Assembly (NCBI GenBank): GCA_011321815.1
Contig: DROS01000027.1
Span: 1-40,869, forward strand
Source of the DNA: Gammaproteobacteria bacterium
Lineage (GTDB): Bacteria; Pseudomonadota; Gammaproteobacteria; SZUA-152
Direction of reading: 5' to 3'
DNA: 40,869 bases
The notes under the pieces were generated by a model. It was not told the DNA's origin, did no database searches, and was given only the letters and a program-made list of their open reading frames with translations. The translations under genes and the position numbers were made by a program. This document shows, one piece after another, positions 26,585 to 33,908 of this stretch (the first letter of the stretch is position 1; the number at the start of each line of letters is the position of its first letter).

Positions 26585-27502
26585 TCAGGAATCAATGCCA
26601 AAAAATGCCAGACAATCCGGTGTCAACCGTTCCCGGGCTTTGTCAAGTATGCGTTTTTCCTGTTCAGCCGTCAGTGTTGCCTTGCCATCACCCACCTGGC
26701 CTTTGCGGATAAACCCACCGGGTTTGAAAATGGTTTCGCCAGCGGGGCCTGTCCGGGTAAAACGCAGAGCGTTTTCTTTCATCCATTGAAATGAGCACAG
26801 TGCTATCACGCTGTGGCGTTGCTCATCGGTGATGTGCCAGCCGAGAAAATTCAAAATCTGTTCGATACCAGCGCTTAAGTCCTTTTTCAGATCTTCGTAA
26901 CGTAACCAGAGTACGTTGTCGTTATTACGGTGTGGCCACCAGCTGCGGACATTGCGGTACCAGCCTTCAAACCTCAGCCATTCATCCAGAAACTTGTCAA
27001 AGTTATCGAGGTCGGTGAAACCCATGTGCGCCTTTGCTTCATCAGTCATGTCCCGTTTGTGGTGATAGAAGCTGATACAGCAATCGCGTGGGTCGCGTGA
27101 GGTAAGAATAATGCGTGGGGTATTTGTATCGTTCTTATCGACCCCCGGGGTTTGTTCATAAGTGCAATGGGTTTTAAATATCCGGGGGTTGGGTATGTTT
27201 TCATAGTCGGCCAACACGTCCGACCAGTGCTTCCCCACACGGGGCAATTCCAGCCACGGTACCACGTCATCAATGGAGGAAAATTCTGCATCACCACCAC
27301 TGCGTAACTGATGCAGGATTTGTTGCATCCAGGTAGTGCCGGCTTTGGCGGCAGTGGTGATAAGTACGTCGGTGGAGCGTGTCTGAAAATGTGCAAGCAT
27401 CCGTGGGTCATGCACGGGATCGGCTGTCCCCCATTTTTTGTCGATAATGGCTTCTTTCTTCATGGTTGAACCGGCCTTTTTTCTGAACAAATTGATCCCC
27501 AT
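26585..27502 (-). CDS. PAPS-dependent sulfotransferase (Sulfotransfer_1 type)
   Basis: A 305-residue cytosolic sulfotransferase. The 5'-phosphosulfate loop is TTAAKAGTTWMQQIL (Lys53), close to the YPKSGTTW consensus. FKTHCTYEQ gives the catalytic histidine, ILTSRDPRDCCISFY is the 3'-phosphate site, and FIRKGQVGDGKATLT matches the C-terminal PAPS loop. It transfers sulfate from PAPS to a hydroxyl or amine of a small molecule. The first possible ATG is 27502; a second at 27463 (MKKEAII) is equally plausible because neither has a strong ribosome binding site. Such genes are accessory in gammaproteobacteria. The acceptor is unknown. Confidence 0.88.
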   Translation of the reverse strand: MGINLFRKKAGSTMKKEAIIDKKWGTADPVHDPRMLAHFQTRSTDVLITTAAKAGTTWMQQILHQLRSGGDAEFSSIDDVVPWLELPRVGKHWSDVLADYENIPNPRIFKTHCTYEQTPGVDKNDTNTPRIILTSRDPRDCCISFYHHKRDMTDEAKAHMGFTDLDNFDKFLDEWLRFEGWYRNVRSWWPHRNNDNVLWLRYEDLKKDLSAGIEQILNFLGWHITDEQRHSVIALCSFQWMKENALRFTRTGPAGETIFKPGGFIRKGQVGDGKATLTAEQEKRILDKARERLTPDCLAFFGIDS

Positions 27503-27751
27503 GTTAACAAAAAAAATAGGGCAAAGGCTTCTGTTTTAGCATTTTCAGTCCAGAGCCTGTTGACATTCCATTCGTGCCGCTTCTTCAGGTGTAATAGTGC
27601 AACAGTGATAAGAATGAAATGCCGTCAGGCCTGATGCTCCACGTTGTTTGCTGAGTGATAATGTTATCCATTACTGTTTTCGGTCTACGCTGGATGTTGA
27701 AATTGCTTAATGTTTGTTAAAACTTAACGTATATTGCATGACAGGTGTTAT

Positions 27752-28270
27752 GTGAGGTTGCCAACGGTGAAAAAGCTGATTGTCATTAATATCGCAGAAC
27801 AACGCCTGCAATTGCTGACAGGCAATACGCTGGCCATGGATGTAACCATAGCCAGCGCAAAAAATGGTGTAGGCGAACAGGCTGGCAGTGAATGTACGCC
27901 GCGTGGCTGGCATCAGGTGCGGGCAATGATAGGTCATGGCGCACAAACCAATGCTGTTTTTGTGGGGCGACGTAATACCGGTGAGGTTTATTCACCAGAT
28001 TTACGGCGGGCATTTCCGAATCGTGACTGGATACTGACACGTATTTTGTGGTTATCAGGTTTGGAGCCCGGTAAAAACCGCCTGGGCGTGGTGGATACCA
28101 TGCGTCGTTATATCTACATACATGGCTGCCCTGACGAAGATGCGATGGGTGTACCGGGTTCACACGGTTGCGTGAAAATGCGCAATGCTGACGTTGTCAG
28201 GTTATTTGCTGCCGTTACGCCGGGTACACAGGTGTTTATTGGTGAAAAAGGGTTGTCCGGGAACCTATGA
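27752..28270 (+). CDS. L,D-transpeptidase (YkuD) domain protein without visible signal peptide
   Basis: A 172-residue protein consisting almost only of a YkuD domain. The catalytic block is IYIHGCPDED ... VPGSHGCVKM with His124 and nucleophile Cys140. The family makes 3-3 crosslinks in peptidoglycan or attaches proteins to it, in the periplasm. Here the domain starts immediately (KKLIVINIAEQRLQLL) and no signal peptide or membrane anchor can be found from any upstream start (TTG 27734, GTG 27752, GTG 27767). I chose GTG 27752 for the AGG seven bases before it. Export by another route or a non-classical role is possible. Confidence 0.8.
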   Translation: MRLPTVKKLIVINIAEQRLQLLTGNTLAMDVTIASAKNGVGEQAGSECTPRGWHQVRAMIGHGAQTNAVFVGRRNTGEVYSPDLRRAFPNRDWILTRILWLSGLEPGKNRLGVVDTMRRYIYIHGCPDEDAMGVPGSHGCVKMRNADVVRLFAAVTPGTQVFIGEKGLSGNL

Positions 28271-28618
28271 GGCCTAAAATGAGTCCTTTATATTTTCCTC
28301 AAGTGAATAAGCTACCCCGTAGCAGGCTGATGGATATCAACGTTATAACATCATCCCGGCGAAGGCCGGGGCTCAGGGGGGTTAATCTCTGGATGCCGGT
28401 TAAAAACATGCCGGAATACCTACCTGAAGTGTTTCGCGGGACAGCTTCTGACAACATTTGCCGCAGGCAGCGGGGCATTAAGCCCAAAGACCCTGAAAAA
28501 AACGAATTCAAAATGATTTTCCTTCGCGATGATTTTCAAGCCTGACCAACGCCAGTGACACTACACTAAAAACCAATATTCAATAACTCCAGCTAAAACG
28601 GAATATCAGCAGAAATTT
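28271..28618. other. 348-bp intergenic stretch with a dispersed-repeat-like element
   Basis: There is a stretch of 92 open codons (28267-28545, no family resemblance), but its middle is occupied by a palindromic repeat (28347-28420), so it is not called as a gene. The last 70 bases before the sucrose gene are AT-rich and probably hold its promoter. Confidence 0.5.
28347..28420. repeat. palindromic dispersed-repeat-like element
   Basis: CCCGGC-GAAG-GCCGGG (28355-28370) is a perfect 6-bp stem. About 30 bases on, GGATGCCGG and ATGCCGGAAT form a second weak inverted pair. The wording (CATCATCCCGGCGAAGGCC, then GGATGCCGG and CATGCCGGAAT) is typical of short intergenic repeats in proteobacteria. 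Only one copy is visible here. Confidence 0.5.
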
Positions 28619-30823
28619 ATGCCAGATACAGAGCAGCGGAAGTTAACAAATGATGGCTTGTACATCATGCTCATCAGCATTCACGGGCTGGTCAGGGGTC
28701 ACAATTTAGAGTTAGGCCGGGATGCGGATACCGGTGGCCAGATAAAATATGTTGTTGAACTGGCAAGGGCGCTGGCAAAGCATCCGGCTGTGGAGCAGGT
28801 GGATTTACTTACGCGCCAGGTGTTTGACAGCAAAGTGGATGATGCTTATGCCGAACCCTTTGAAATTCTGACAGACTCCTCTGACGTTAATGGTAGCGCC
28901 CGTATTGTACGTATTCCCTGTGGACCCCGGCGATATTTGCGTAAAGAGGTGTTATGGCCACACCTCGATGCTTTCATTGATAACGTTTTGCCACATATTC
29001 GCCGGGTTGGGCGTATGCCGGATTTTATTCATGGCCATTATGCTGATGCGGGTTATGTGGCCACACGTCTGGCCCAATTACTGGGTGTACCCATGGCCTT
29101 TACCGGGCACTCATTGGGCCGGGTAAAACAACAGCGCCTGCTGGAGAAGGGCTTGAAGGAGTCCAGTATTGAATCACAATACAATCTTACCCAGCGCATT
29201 GAGGCTGAGGAGATTACCCTGGGCAACGCCAATCTGATGGTTACCAGTACTAATCAGGAAGTGGAAGAACAATATCAGCTTTACGAAAATTATCATCCGC
29301 GGCGCATGACGGTCATTCCACCGGGAGTGGACTTAAATCGGTTTCGCAAGCCCTGTGCACAGGAAAACGTTTCACCCATAGCGGCTGTGCTTTCACGTTT
29401 TCTGAACAAGCCCCAAAAACCCATGGTGCTGGCCATTGCCCGGCCGGATGAGAGAAAAAACCTGGCAACACTGGTACGCGCCTTTGGTGAGAACAAAGCC
29501 TTGCGTGAAGTTGCCAACCTGGTGATTGTGGCAGGTAATCGTGATGACATCAGCGAGCTGGACAAAGGCGCACGCGAAGTCCTGACACAGTTGTTGTTAT
29601 TGTTCGACAAATACGACCTGTATGGTTGTGCAGCCTACCCGAAACACCATCAATCAGAACACATTGAAGACCTGTTTCGTATGGCGGCAAAAAGCAAAGG
29701 CGTGTTTGTGAACCCTGCACTGACGGAACCCTTTGGATTAACATTGATTGAAGCGGCTGCCTGTGGTTTACCGATTATCGCCACCGAAGATGGCGGCCCG
29801 CGTGACATTATCGGTTTATGCAAAAATGGTGTGCTTATTGATCCGCTGGATGCTGATGCCTTGGGTCATACTATTCTTGACGTGCTCAATAATAAACGCC
29901 GCTGGAATCAATGGTCGAAAAACGGGCTTGCTGGTGCGCATAAGCATTTTTCGTGGGAAAGCCACACAAACAATTATGTGCGGATTATTCAACGGGTTAT
30001 TAAAAAGCCGCGCCGCGCCAATCATCAGGTTTCCACCCGCAAAAAATCCCGTCTGCCGATTCTTGACCGTATTTTGGTATGTGATATTGACAACACACTG
30101 TTGGGTGACGACAAGGCGCTTAAAGCCTTGATCAAAACCATCAAAGAAGGACGGAAGTTAAATGGCCATCATAAGATTGGCTTGGCATTTGCCACCGGGC
30201 GAATGCTGGAAAGTGCGCAAGGCGTCATAAAATCAGAAAATTTGCCGACCCCGGATTTTTTGATTACCTCGGTAGGCAGTGAAATTCATTATGGCCATGG
30301 CATGTTGGAAGACTATGCCTGGAAACAGCATGTGGATTACCGCTGGAAGCCCAACGAGCTGCGCAAAGCACTGGCGGATATTCCCGGTCTGAAAATGCAA
30401 CCCGCCAACGTGCAACGCGAACATAAAATCAGTTATTTTGTTGACCCCGCACAAGCACCCACCGTACGGGAAATTCAAGCCCACCTGCGTCATCTTGATC
30501 TGCACGCCAAGCTGATTTATTCGCATGGAGAATTTTTGGATTTGCTACCCGTGCGTGCATCGAAGGGGTTGGCAATTCGTTATTTATCCATTAAATGGGG
30601 GCTTCCGCCAGAGCGTATCTTGGTTGCGGGTGATTCCGGTAATGATGAAGATATGTTGCGCGGTAACACTCTGGGGCTTGTGGTAGGCAATTACAGCCCC
30701 GAGCTTGCGCGACTCAAAGGGCGTGAGCGAGTGTATTTTGCGGAAAGTCATTTTGCCTGGGGTGTCCTGGAAGGCATGATGCACTATGATTTCCTGGGTG
30801 ATATTGTTATTCCCGGTGAATGA
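28619..30823 (+). CDS. sps: bifunctional sucrose-phosphate synthase / phosphatase
   Basis: A 734-residue two-domain enzyme. Residues 1 to about 460 are a GT4 glycosyltransferase of the sucrose-phosphate synthase group: ISIHGLVRGHNLELGRDADT and GGQIKYVVELARAL bind substrates, TGHSLGRVKQQRLL is diagnostic, and NPALTEPFGLTLIEAAACG is the nucleotide-sugar site. Residues 475-734 are a HAD phosphatase: CDIDNTLLGDD near residue 488 holds the nucleophile, RASKGLAIRYL the lysine, and VAGDSGNDEDML the metal site. Together it makes sucrose 6-phosphate from UDP- or ADP-glucose and fructose 6-phosphate and may remove the phosphate. The sugar-kinase gene follows after 20 bases. Sucrose serves as a compatible solute in related bacteria. 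Confidence 0.93.
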   Translation: MPDTEQRKLTNDGLYIMLISIHGLVRGHNLELGRDADTGGQIKYVVELARALAKHPAVEQVDLLTRQVFDSKVDDAYAEPFEILTDSSDVNGSARIVRIPCGPRRYLRKEVLWPHLDAFIDNVLPHIRRVGRMPDFIHGHYADAGYVATRLAQLLGVPMAFTGHSLGRVKQQRLLEKGLKESSIESQYNLTQRIEAEEITLGNANLMVTSTNQEVEEQYQLYENYHPRRMTVIPPGVDLNRFRKPCAQENVSPIAAVLSRFLNKPQKPMVLAIARPDERKNLATLVRAFGENKALREVANLVIVAGNRDDISELDKGAREVLTQLLLLFDKYDLYGCAAYPKHHQSEHIEDLFRMAAKSKGVFVNPALTEPFGLTLIEAAACGLPIIATEDGGPRDIIGLCKNGVLIDPLDADALGHTILDVLNNKRRWNQWSKNGLAGAHKHFSWESHTNNYVRIIQRVIKKPRRANHQVSTRKKSRLPILDRILVCDIDNTLLGDDKALKALIKTIKEGRKLNGHHKIGLAFATGRMLESAQGVIKSENLPTPDFLITSVGSEIHYGHGMLEDYAWKQHVDYRWKPNELRKALADIPGLKMQPANVQREHKISYFVDPAQAPTVREIQAHLRHLDLHAKLIYSHGEFLDLLPVRASKGLAIRYLSIKWGLPPERILVAGDSGNDEDMLRGNTLGLVVGNYSPELARLKGRERVYFAESHFAWGVLEGMMHYDFLGDIVIPGE

Positions 30824-30843
30824 AGGAATGAGCAGGTATAAAA

Positions 30844-31701
30844 ATGACACAAGCCCGCCCCGTTATTTTCGGTGAAGTTCTGTTTGACTGTTTTCCCAAT
30901 GGCCAAGAGGTACTGGGTGGCGCACCGTTTAATGTTGCCTGGCATTTGCAGAGCTTTTCCTGCTCACCCCTGATGATCAGCAGTGTGGGGAGTGACAGCC
31001 ATGGAGGCGCTGTGTGCGCCACCATGCGCGAGAAAGGGATGGACATATCCGGAATACAAGTCAGTGACCATTATCCCACAGGACGGGTTATGGTGACATT
31101 ACGGGATGGCCAGCCCGGTTATGACATCGTGACAGGGCAGGCATATGATCATATTGATGCGCAGGCCGCATTGAATGCGTTGCCAGAACATACGCCGGCA
31201 CTGGTTTATCACGGCAGTCTGGCATTGCGTGCAAAATCATCAGCAGAAGCACTGGATGCCATATTACAAAAAACAAATGCGCCGGTTTTTCTTGACTTGA
31301 ATCTGCGCGAACCCTGGTGGGAAATATCGCTGCTGGAAAATATTTTACAGCGGGCCACCTGGGTAAAGCTCAACGATGAGGAGTTGTGTGAAGTTACCCG
31401 CCAGACAATGACTGATGGTCCCGGCTTGAAACGCTATGCAAAAGCGTTATTTGAAAACTGTCAGTTGGATTGGCTTATTGTCACGCGCGGCGCGCAAGGG
31501 GCCTTCATATTGAACAGGGATGGCATTCTGGAGGGGCAGCCCGTACCGGTAAAAAATATTGTTGATACTGTCGGCGCGGGTGATGCCTTTAGCGCCGTCA
31601 GTATTGCCGGAATTTTGCAGGGGTGGCCGGTAATGGACGTACTGGATAAAGCGCTGAAATTTGCGGCGGAAATTTGCCAGCAGCAAGGGGCCACTGCTTA
31701 G
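30844..31701 (+). CDS. PfkB-family carbohydrate kinase, probably fructokinase
   Basis: A 285-residue ribokinase-like kinase. The N-terminus IFGEVLFDCFPNGQEVLGGA and the end motif IVDTVGAGDAFSAV (with catalytic Asp in GAGD) identify the family; LNLREPWW and WVKLNDEEL resemble fructokinases. Its ATG follows the sucrose synthase stop by 20 bases with AGCAGGT upstream, so the two are one operon. A fructokinase would recover fructose released by sucrose breakdown as fructose 6-phosphate. The substrate is inferred from context. Confidence 0.88.
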   Translation: MTQARPVIFGEVLFDCFPNGQEVLGGAPFNVAWHLQSFSCSPLMISSVGSDSHGGAVCATMREKGMDISGIQVSDHYPTGRVMVTLRDGQPGYDIVTGQAYDHIDAQAALNALPEHTPALVYHGSLALRAKSSAEALDAILQKTNAPVFLDLNLREPWWEISLLENILQRATWVKLNDEELCEVTRQTMTDGPGLKRYAKALFENCQLDWLIVTRGAQGAFILNRDGILEGQPVPVKNIVDTVGAGDAFSAVSIAGILQGWPVMDVLDKALKFAAEICQQQGATA

Positions 31702-32127
31702 GAATGTGCGCGCTCCCTGGCGTGCTTTCAACGTGGTATTGCCGGGTCAGCAACGCCGTTTGGTGAAACTCATGTAACTTATGGTTTCGCACCCATCATC
31801 AAGTAGCGGTTTTTATTTGTTTGAGCGTCATGATTTTGACGGTTTGGTGATGTTGAGGATAAATGCAAATGCTTTTAGTCAGCCGCATGCGTCACCTAAA
31901 GAGAAGCCCCCGGTATCCTGGCAGAATTTAGATGCACACAGGTCTTGCTTACTGTGACCCGATAAATATAATTCAAGGGAGGGTTGTGAACCTGAAGCGT
32001 AACCAGAAAAGTGCAGATGAAAGCGTGCATGGGTTGGCTGTACGGTAAGGCGAAGGGTGGACCGGCTGCTTTTACTTGTGGCAGACAGAATTCCGGGGCC
32101 AATGGCCCGAATTAAAAGGAGACCGTC
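31702..32127. other. 426-bp intergenic stretch holding the stress-protein promoter
   Basis: No gene is recognisable. It contains a good promoter (31945-31972) and a leader of about 150 bases before the universal stress protein gene. Confidence 0.5.
31945..31972 (+). promoter_or_regulatory. sigma-70-type promoter before the universal stress protein gene
   Basis: TTGCTT (31945-31950), a 16-base spacer, and a perfect TATAAT (31967-31972). The untranslated leader would be about 150 bases. Confidence 0.55.
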
Positions 32128-32565
32128 GTGAGCCATTATCAACACATTTTGTGCGCGGTTGATTTAAGTACAGAAAATGTTGCTGTGTTTTCGCGTGCAG
32201 TAGAGTTGGCCGATTATTACCATGCCCAACTCAGCCTGTTGCATGTGGTGGAGTATGTTCCTGTTGACCTGGCCAATGATCTGGTTTTGCCGCAACAGCA
32301 GGAAATCGAGCAACAGCTGGTGGATCAGGCAGAAAAAACGCTGGCAAAACTGGCGGAACAATCAACACAGATTCAGGTCAGCTCAGTGGTGGTGCAGGGG
32401 TCAATTAAATCGGGGGTTGTTGAGTATGCAAAAAACAACGGGGTTGACCTGATTGTCATTGGCCGGCACGGGCGTCATGGTTTGTCGAGGCTTCTGGGTT
32501 CAGTGGCCAATGCCATACTGCATCATGCGCTGTGCGATGTCCTGACTGTGCGCATTGCTGATTGA
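32128..32565 (+). CDS. universal stress protein (UspA family)
   Basis: A 145-residue small alpha/beta protein. The start HILCAVDLSTENVAVFSRAV and the ATP-loop-like VIGRHGRHGLSRLLGSVAN are typical of the family, which helps cells survive stress and starvation. It has a GTG start with AGGAGA six bases before it (32117-32122). It stands alone, between the sucrose genes and the respiratory operon. ATP binding is likely from the G-x2-G-x8-G-S spacing, which is one shorter than the usual spacing. Confidence 0.9.
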   Translation: MSHYQHILCAVDLSTENVAVFSRAVELADYYHAQLSLLHVVEYVPVDLANDLVLPQQQEIEQQLVDQAEKTLAKLAEQSTQIQVSSVVVQGSIKSGVVEYAKNNGVDLIVIGRHGRHGLSRLLGSVANAILHHALCDVLTVRIAD

Positions 32566-33236
32566 TTTCATGGATATGAAATTACAGTGTTGTGGTGTGA
32601 ATGCACTGACTTGGGGCGGTTTATCCGCTGGCATGCGATGTTGCGTGGATGAATGCACCAATGCAAGGCGGTGATTCTTATGCAAAATATTTCCTGAGCT
32701 TTTTTCTTATGAATTGCGTTGACAGGCCCGCTGAGATTAGTCTAGCATCGACCGGCATAGATAAAGCTGATAATTAAATTTTGTCAGATTAATAATAATA
32801 CTCTGATATACAGTGTGTGTGGCCAGGGATACGTTGCGATTGGTCCGTTCGGTTTAGAACGATATTTGCAAGATGCACCAAGCCAGGTGCTCGCCAGGCA
32901 GAGCCAATAAGAAGCTGCGCGATGACAGTGATGATGGGTCGATGAGAGCGGCCTGTTTAAAATAACAAACGGACACGATCCGCAAAGAATTGAGGGAGAA
33001 CAAGCGGCTACTTCGGCTGGCTTGATTTAGCAGAAGTCTGAAAAATTTCCATATTGCAGCGCGAGCTGTGCAGCAGAAATGTTTTGTCAGTCATTTGTCT
33101 GGCAGGGTAGCGTTTTCCGCGTTTTTAGCCCGTTAGGTTTGTCGCAAATTAGGGTTAGGGTTGTGAAAACAATTTGGGATTGATGGAAACATTGGTGAAA
33201 ACAGTTGATAAACAACAAAATGTATCGAGGAAGAAA
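32566..33236 (+). promoter_or_regulatory. 671-bp region with promoter and long leader of the alternative complex III operon
   Basis: A good sigma-70 promoter is visible at 32719-32748. From there to the actA start is about 480 bases with no gene. One plus-strand segment (32975-33025) reads KELRENKRLLRLA and ends, which looks like a short piece of an IS3-type OrfA tail but is too short to trust. Two copies of TTAGGG at 33148-33159 are chance. Confidence 0.5.
32719..32748 (+). promoter_or_regulatory. candidate sigma-70 promoter for the act operon
   Basis: A perfect TTGACA (32719-32724), an 18-base spacer, and TAGCAT (32743-32748, 4 of 6 matches). It is the best promoter in the gap before actA. 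Confidence 0.5.
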
Positions 33237-33848
33237 ATGGCAGTGAAGAACCGTTTGATCAATCCGGGCGCGGGTTTCGCCAGGGCTGGATTTGCCGGGA
33301 TGCTGTTCCTGGCTATGTTGCTGGTGTCCTCTATGGCAATGGCTGCCAAGTACGATGTGGTGCCACCGAGCGGCACGCACAAAGGTGAAGATGTACCCCA
33401 GCCTATCGAGTTCCCGCACAATACTCACGTCAAGGACAATGGCATTAACTGCATGTATTGTCACACCTATGCGCGGCGCAGCAAGGTGGCAGGTATTCCA
33501 CCCACCAGTAAATGTATGGGTTGTCACAAGGTGATTGCCACCGACAAACCACGTATTCAGCAGCTGACAAAATACTGGGAAGACAAAGAGCCGCCTCCCT
33601 GGAAAAAAGTTCATGACGTACCGGATTTTGTACATTTCACCCATGAAAAACATTTGAAGACCTTGGTGTTTGATCGTGAATTTCCGGTGGAAGACGTCAA
33701 GGAAGTGTGTGCATTTTGTCATGGTGAGCTGGAAAACATGACTGTGGCCAATAAGGTGAAGCCGTTGAACATGGGTTTCTGTGTTAATTGCCATATCAAG
33801 AACAAGGATCTCGGTGCGCCGGGTGATTGTTGGAAGTGTCATAAGTAA
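33237..33848 (+). CDS. actA: ActA: pentaheme cytochrome c subunit of alternative complex III
   Basis: A 203-residue periplasmic multiheme protein. Five CxxCH heme sites are present: CMYCH (72-76), CMGCH (93-97), CAFCH (158-162), CVNCH (182-186) and CWKCH (198-202). A signal peptide or anchor runs to about residue 37 (LFLAMLLVSSMAMA). I start at ATG 33237, which has GAGGAA seven bases before it; the ATG at 33183 would add 18 residues and has no good site. ActA passes electrons from the quinol-oxidising core to cytochrome c or an oxidase. It is first of seven genes in order A, B1, B2, C, D, E, F. Confidence 0.93.
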   Translation: MAVKNRLINPGAGFARAGFAGMLFLAMLLVSSMAMAAKYDVVPPSGTHKGEDVPQPIEFPHNTHVKDNGINCMYCHTYARRSKVAGIPPTSKCMGCHKVIATDKPRIQQLTKYWEDKEPPPWKKVHDVPDFVHFTHEKHLKTLVFDREFPVEDVKEVCAFCHGELENMTVANKVKPLNMGFCVNCHIKNKDLGAPGDCWKCHK

Positions 33849-33908
33849 TCAGCCCACGATGCTGGTTTATGTAGATTTGAGATTGGTTCAATAGGCGGAA
33901 TAACGATT

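Noticed and set aside
28267-28545. 92-codon plus-strand frame after the transpeptidase
   Set aside because: Its centre is a palindromic intergenic repeat, so the open frame is probably accidental.
32565-32582. ATTTCAT/ATGAAAT hairpin after the universal stress protein gene
   Set aside because: AT-only short stem without a T-tract; unlikely to terminate transcription.
32975-33025. KELRENKRLLRLA frame, like the tail of an IS3-type OrfA
   Set aside because: Only about 13 residues, no terminal repeats and no other transposase segments nearby.
33148-33159. Two TTAGGG units resembling telomere repeats
   Set aside because: Two units in a bacterial leader are expected by chance and have no known role.
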